Assembly: GCA_037176885.1 (NCBI GenBank) | Contig: JAWWNJ010000014.1 | Span: 930,001-994,000 of the forward strand | Source: Favolaschia claudopus | Lineage: Eukaryota > Basidiomycota > Agaricomycetes > Agaricales > Mycenaceae | DNA: 64,000 bases | Direction of reading: 5' to 3' | Part shown: one piece after another, positions 63,165 to 64,000 of the stretch | How positions within the stretch are numbered: position 1 is the stretch's first letter | Layout: each line of letters opens with the position of its first letter | Made by a program: the position numbers and the translations under genes | Notes under the pieces: model-generated | Told to the model about the DNA's origin: nothing | Databases searched by the model: none | Seen by the model: only the letters and a program-made list of their open reading frames with translations

Positions 63165-64000
63165 ATGTCGCTCCAGGAGCTCTACAAAAAGCTCAAAAGG
63201 GACACTGGGCCATACGAGGAGCTTGAACAGGCTGCGCGGCTTTTTGCACTCGACACCGTCGCACTCAGCCGTCCCACATCCCCCACAGGTGCTCTCCTTT
63301 CGTCCAAAGATGACTCGGACCCAAGCAGCGCCTGTGATCGAAGCAGCTTGGGCAGTGTAGACGACCTTCAGTGCGAAGTGTAAGTTCATACCACACGTCA
63401 TTGAGACCGAAGTTTCTGAGCTTTTCTTTTTTGTTCCTGTTGAGGATAGCGGGATACCGATTGCCCATTATGTCCCTTCCACAGCATTTCCACCACAGGA
63501 AAACCGCTCCCCTGATGAAACCAGCTCCCTTTTGGCACGATATAAGGACGAAGGCCGCGAGCCTGAGTCCGAAAGCTCGGTGGAGGACTTTTCAGATGAT
63601 GAGGACTACATACCATCGCCCTCTTGCAACCCTGTGAGGAATGTCCGTGCTGTCCCCACCGTTCCTTGTATACAACCTTTAACGCGTGGTAGCAAGGTTA
63701 CGCGCTTGCTCACGAGGTCCCGGAACACGCAGACAGCCAAATCGATACAGCCCATCCAGAACTCATGCAAAAGGAAAAAATTCACTTGCGACGTCTGCGG
63801 CTACGTCCAAAGGAATCGACGGATGCCCGATTTCAGACGCCATCTGAATACTCATACGAGAACCTTTGAAGATAACGCGCAGAGAGGGTGGCAATGTAAA
63901 GGTGTTTTGCGGAGTGAGGGATGCAAATGGGGGATTGCGGCGGATGTGCCAAGTTATGTTTTTATGGACGAAGAACGGGTTGGTGGGTGCCTGAAAACGT
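63165..64000 (+). CDS. C2H2 zinc-finger protein, partial (runs off the window)
   Basis: Exon 1 is 63165-63377 (MSLQELYKKLKRDTGPYEEL onward, 71 codons). A 67-nt intron (GTGTAAGT to TTGAG) joins it in phase 0 to exon 2 from 63445, which is still open at 64000. The N-terminus is helical and Ser-rich, with a central acidic region (SVEDFSDDEDY). Then comes a C-x2-C-x14-H-x3-H finger (FTCDVCGYVQRNRRMPDFRR, then HLNTH) at about 63780-63850, followed by WQCKGV and GGCLKT, likely the start of a second finger. Probably a nuclear DNA-binding regulator, by family. It is one of the few genes here without stops, frameshifts or transposon motifs. Confidence 0.7.

Noticed and set aside
1..64000. CRISPR array, rRNA genes, prokaryotic operons
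   Set aside because: No regularly spaced short repeats with unique spacers and no rRNA-like sequence; introns show a eukaryotic genome.

Overview
The window looks like a repeat-rich, gene-poor block of a filamentous basidiomycete genome, most likely Agaricomycetes. This is inferred from genes split by 40-70 nt GT-AG introns and from protein families I associate with that class: Copia, DIRS-type and Gypsy-type retroelements, Tc1/mariner, hAT, pogo/CENP-B and CACTA-type transposons, a 'DNA breaking-rejoining' tyrosine recombinase, an integrase-core protein, a RecQ-like helicase and an alpha-kinase-like fragment. Almost all coding sequence belongs to mobile elements, and most of it is broken. 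The best non-transposon gene candidates are a small basic protein (5.9-6.5 kb) and a C2H2 zinc-finger gene running off the right edge (63.2 kb to end).

Layout. 2.4-5.7 kb: a complete 3.3 kb DD34E (Tc1/mariner-IS630 type) transposon carrying two convergent genes, the transposase and a second conserved protein. 9.0-15.9 kb: a second, diverged member of the same two-gene family, split by a 3.3 kb LTR element that carries only gag (10237-13554, LTRs identical as far as I can read, perfect 5-bp target duplication) and by a 380-bp miniature element. 16-20 kb: several inverted-repeat miniature elements. 18.9-27.1 kb: a dismembered DIRS-type retroelement on the minus strand (ORF1, RT, RNase H, tyrosine recombinase in the expected order) with Copia and LINE debris in its middle. 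27.6-28.6 kb: 5' part of a RecQ-like helicase. 29.9-32.1 kb: integrase-core pseudogene. 32.2-33.4 kb: alpha-kinase fragment, CACTA-like end and hAT fragment fused end to end. 35.7-39.8 kb: degenerate tandem repeats. 39.9-40.6 kb: a TCATGA-rich element around a tRNA-like sequence. 41.5-45.8 kb: tyrosine recombinase gene split by two miniature elements. 49.5-53.5 kb: large frameshifted gene with a Cys/His-rich C-terminus. 55.7-56.9 kb: three miniature elements nested inside one another. 57.2-60.6 kb: a 2.6 kb inverted-repeat element, itself holding a dead Tc1 copy and a Tourist-like element, inside a pogo/CENP-B type transposase gene.

The most notable system is the two-gene DD34E transposon. 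Both copies share architecture, TIR motifs and the partner protein. Copy 1 keeps a readable transposase but a frameshifted partner. Copy 2 keeps a readable 437-aa partner but a dead transposase. Several insertion boundaries are well defined because removing the insert with one target-site copy restores a reading frame or matches an empty paralogous site.

Limits: everything was read by eye, with no alignments or searches run. Family names come from recognised motifs. Percent identities are not given.
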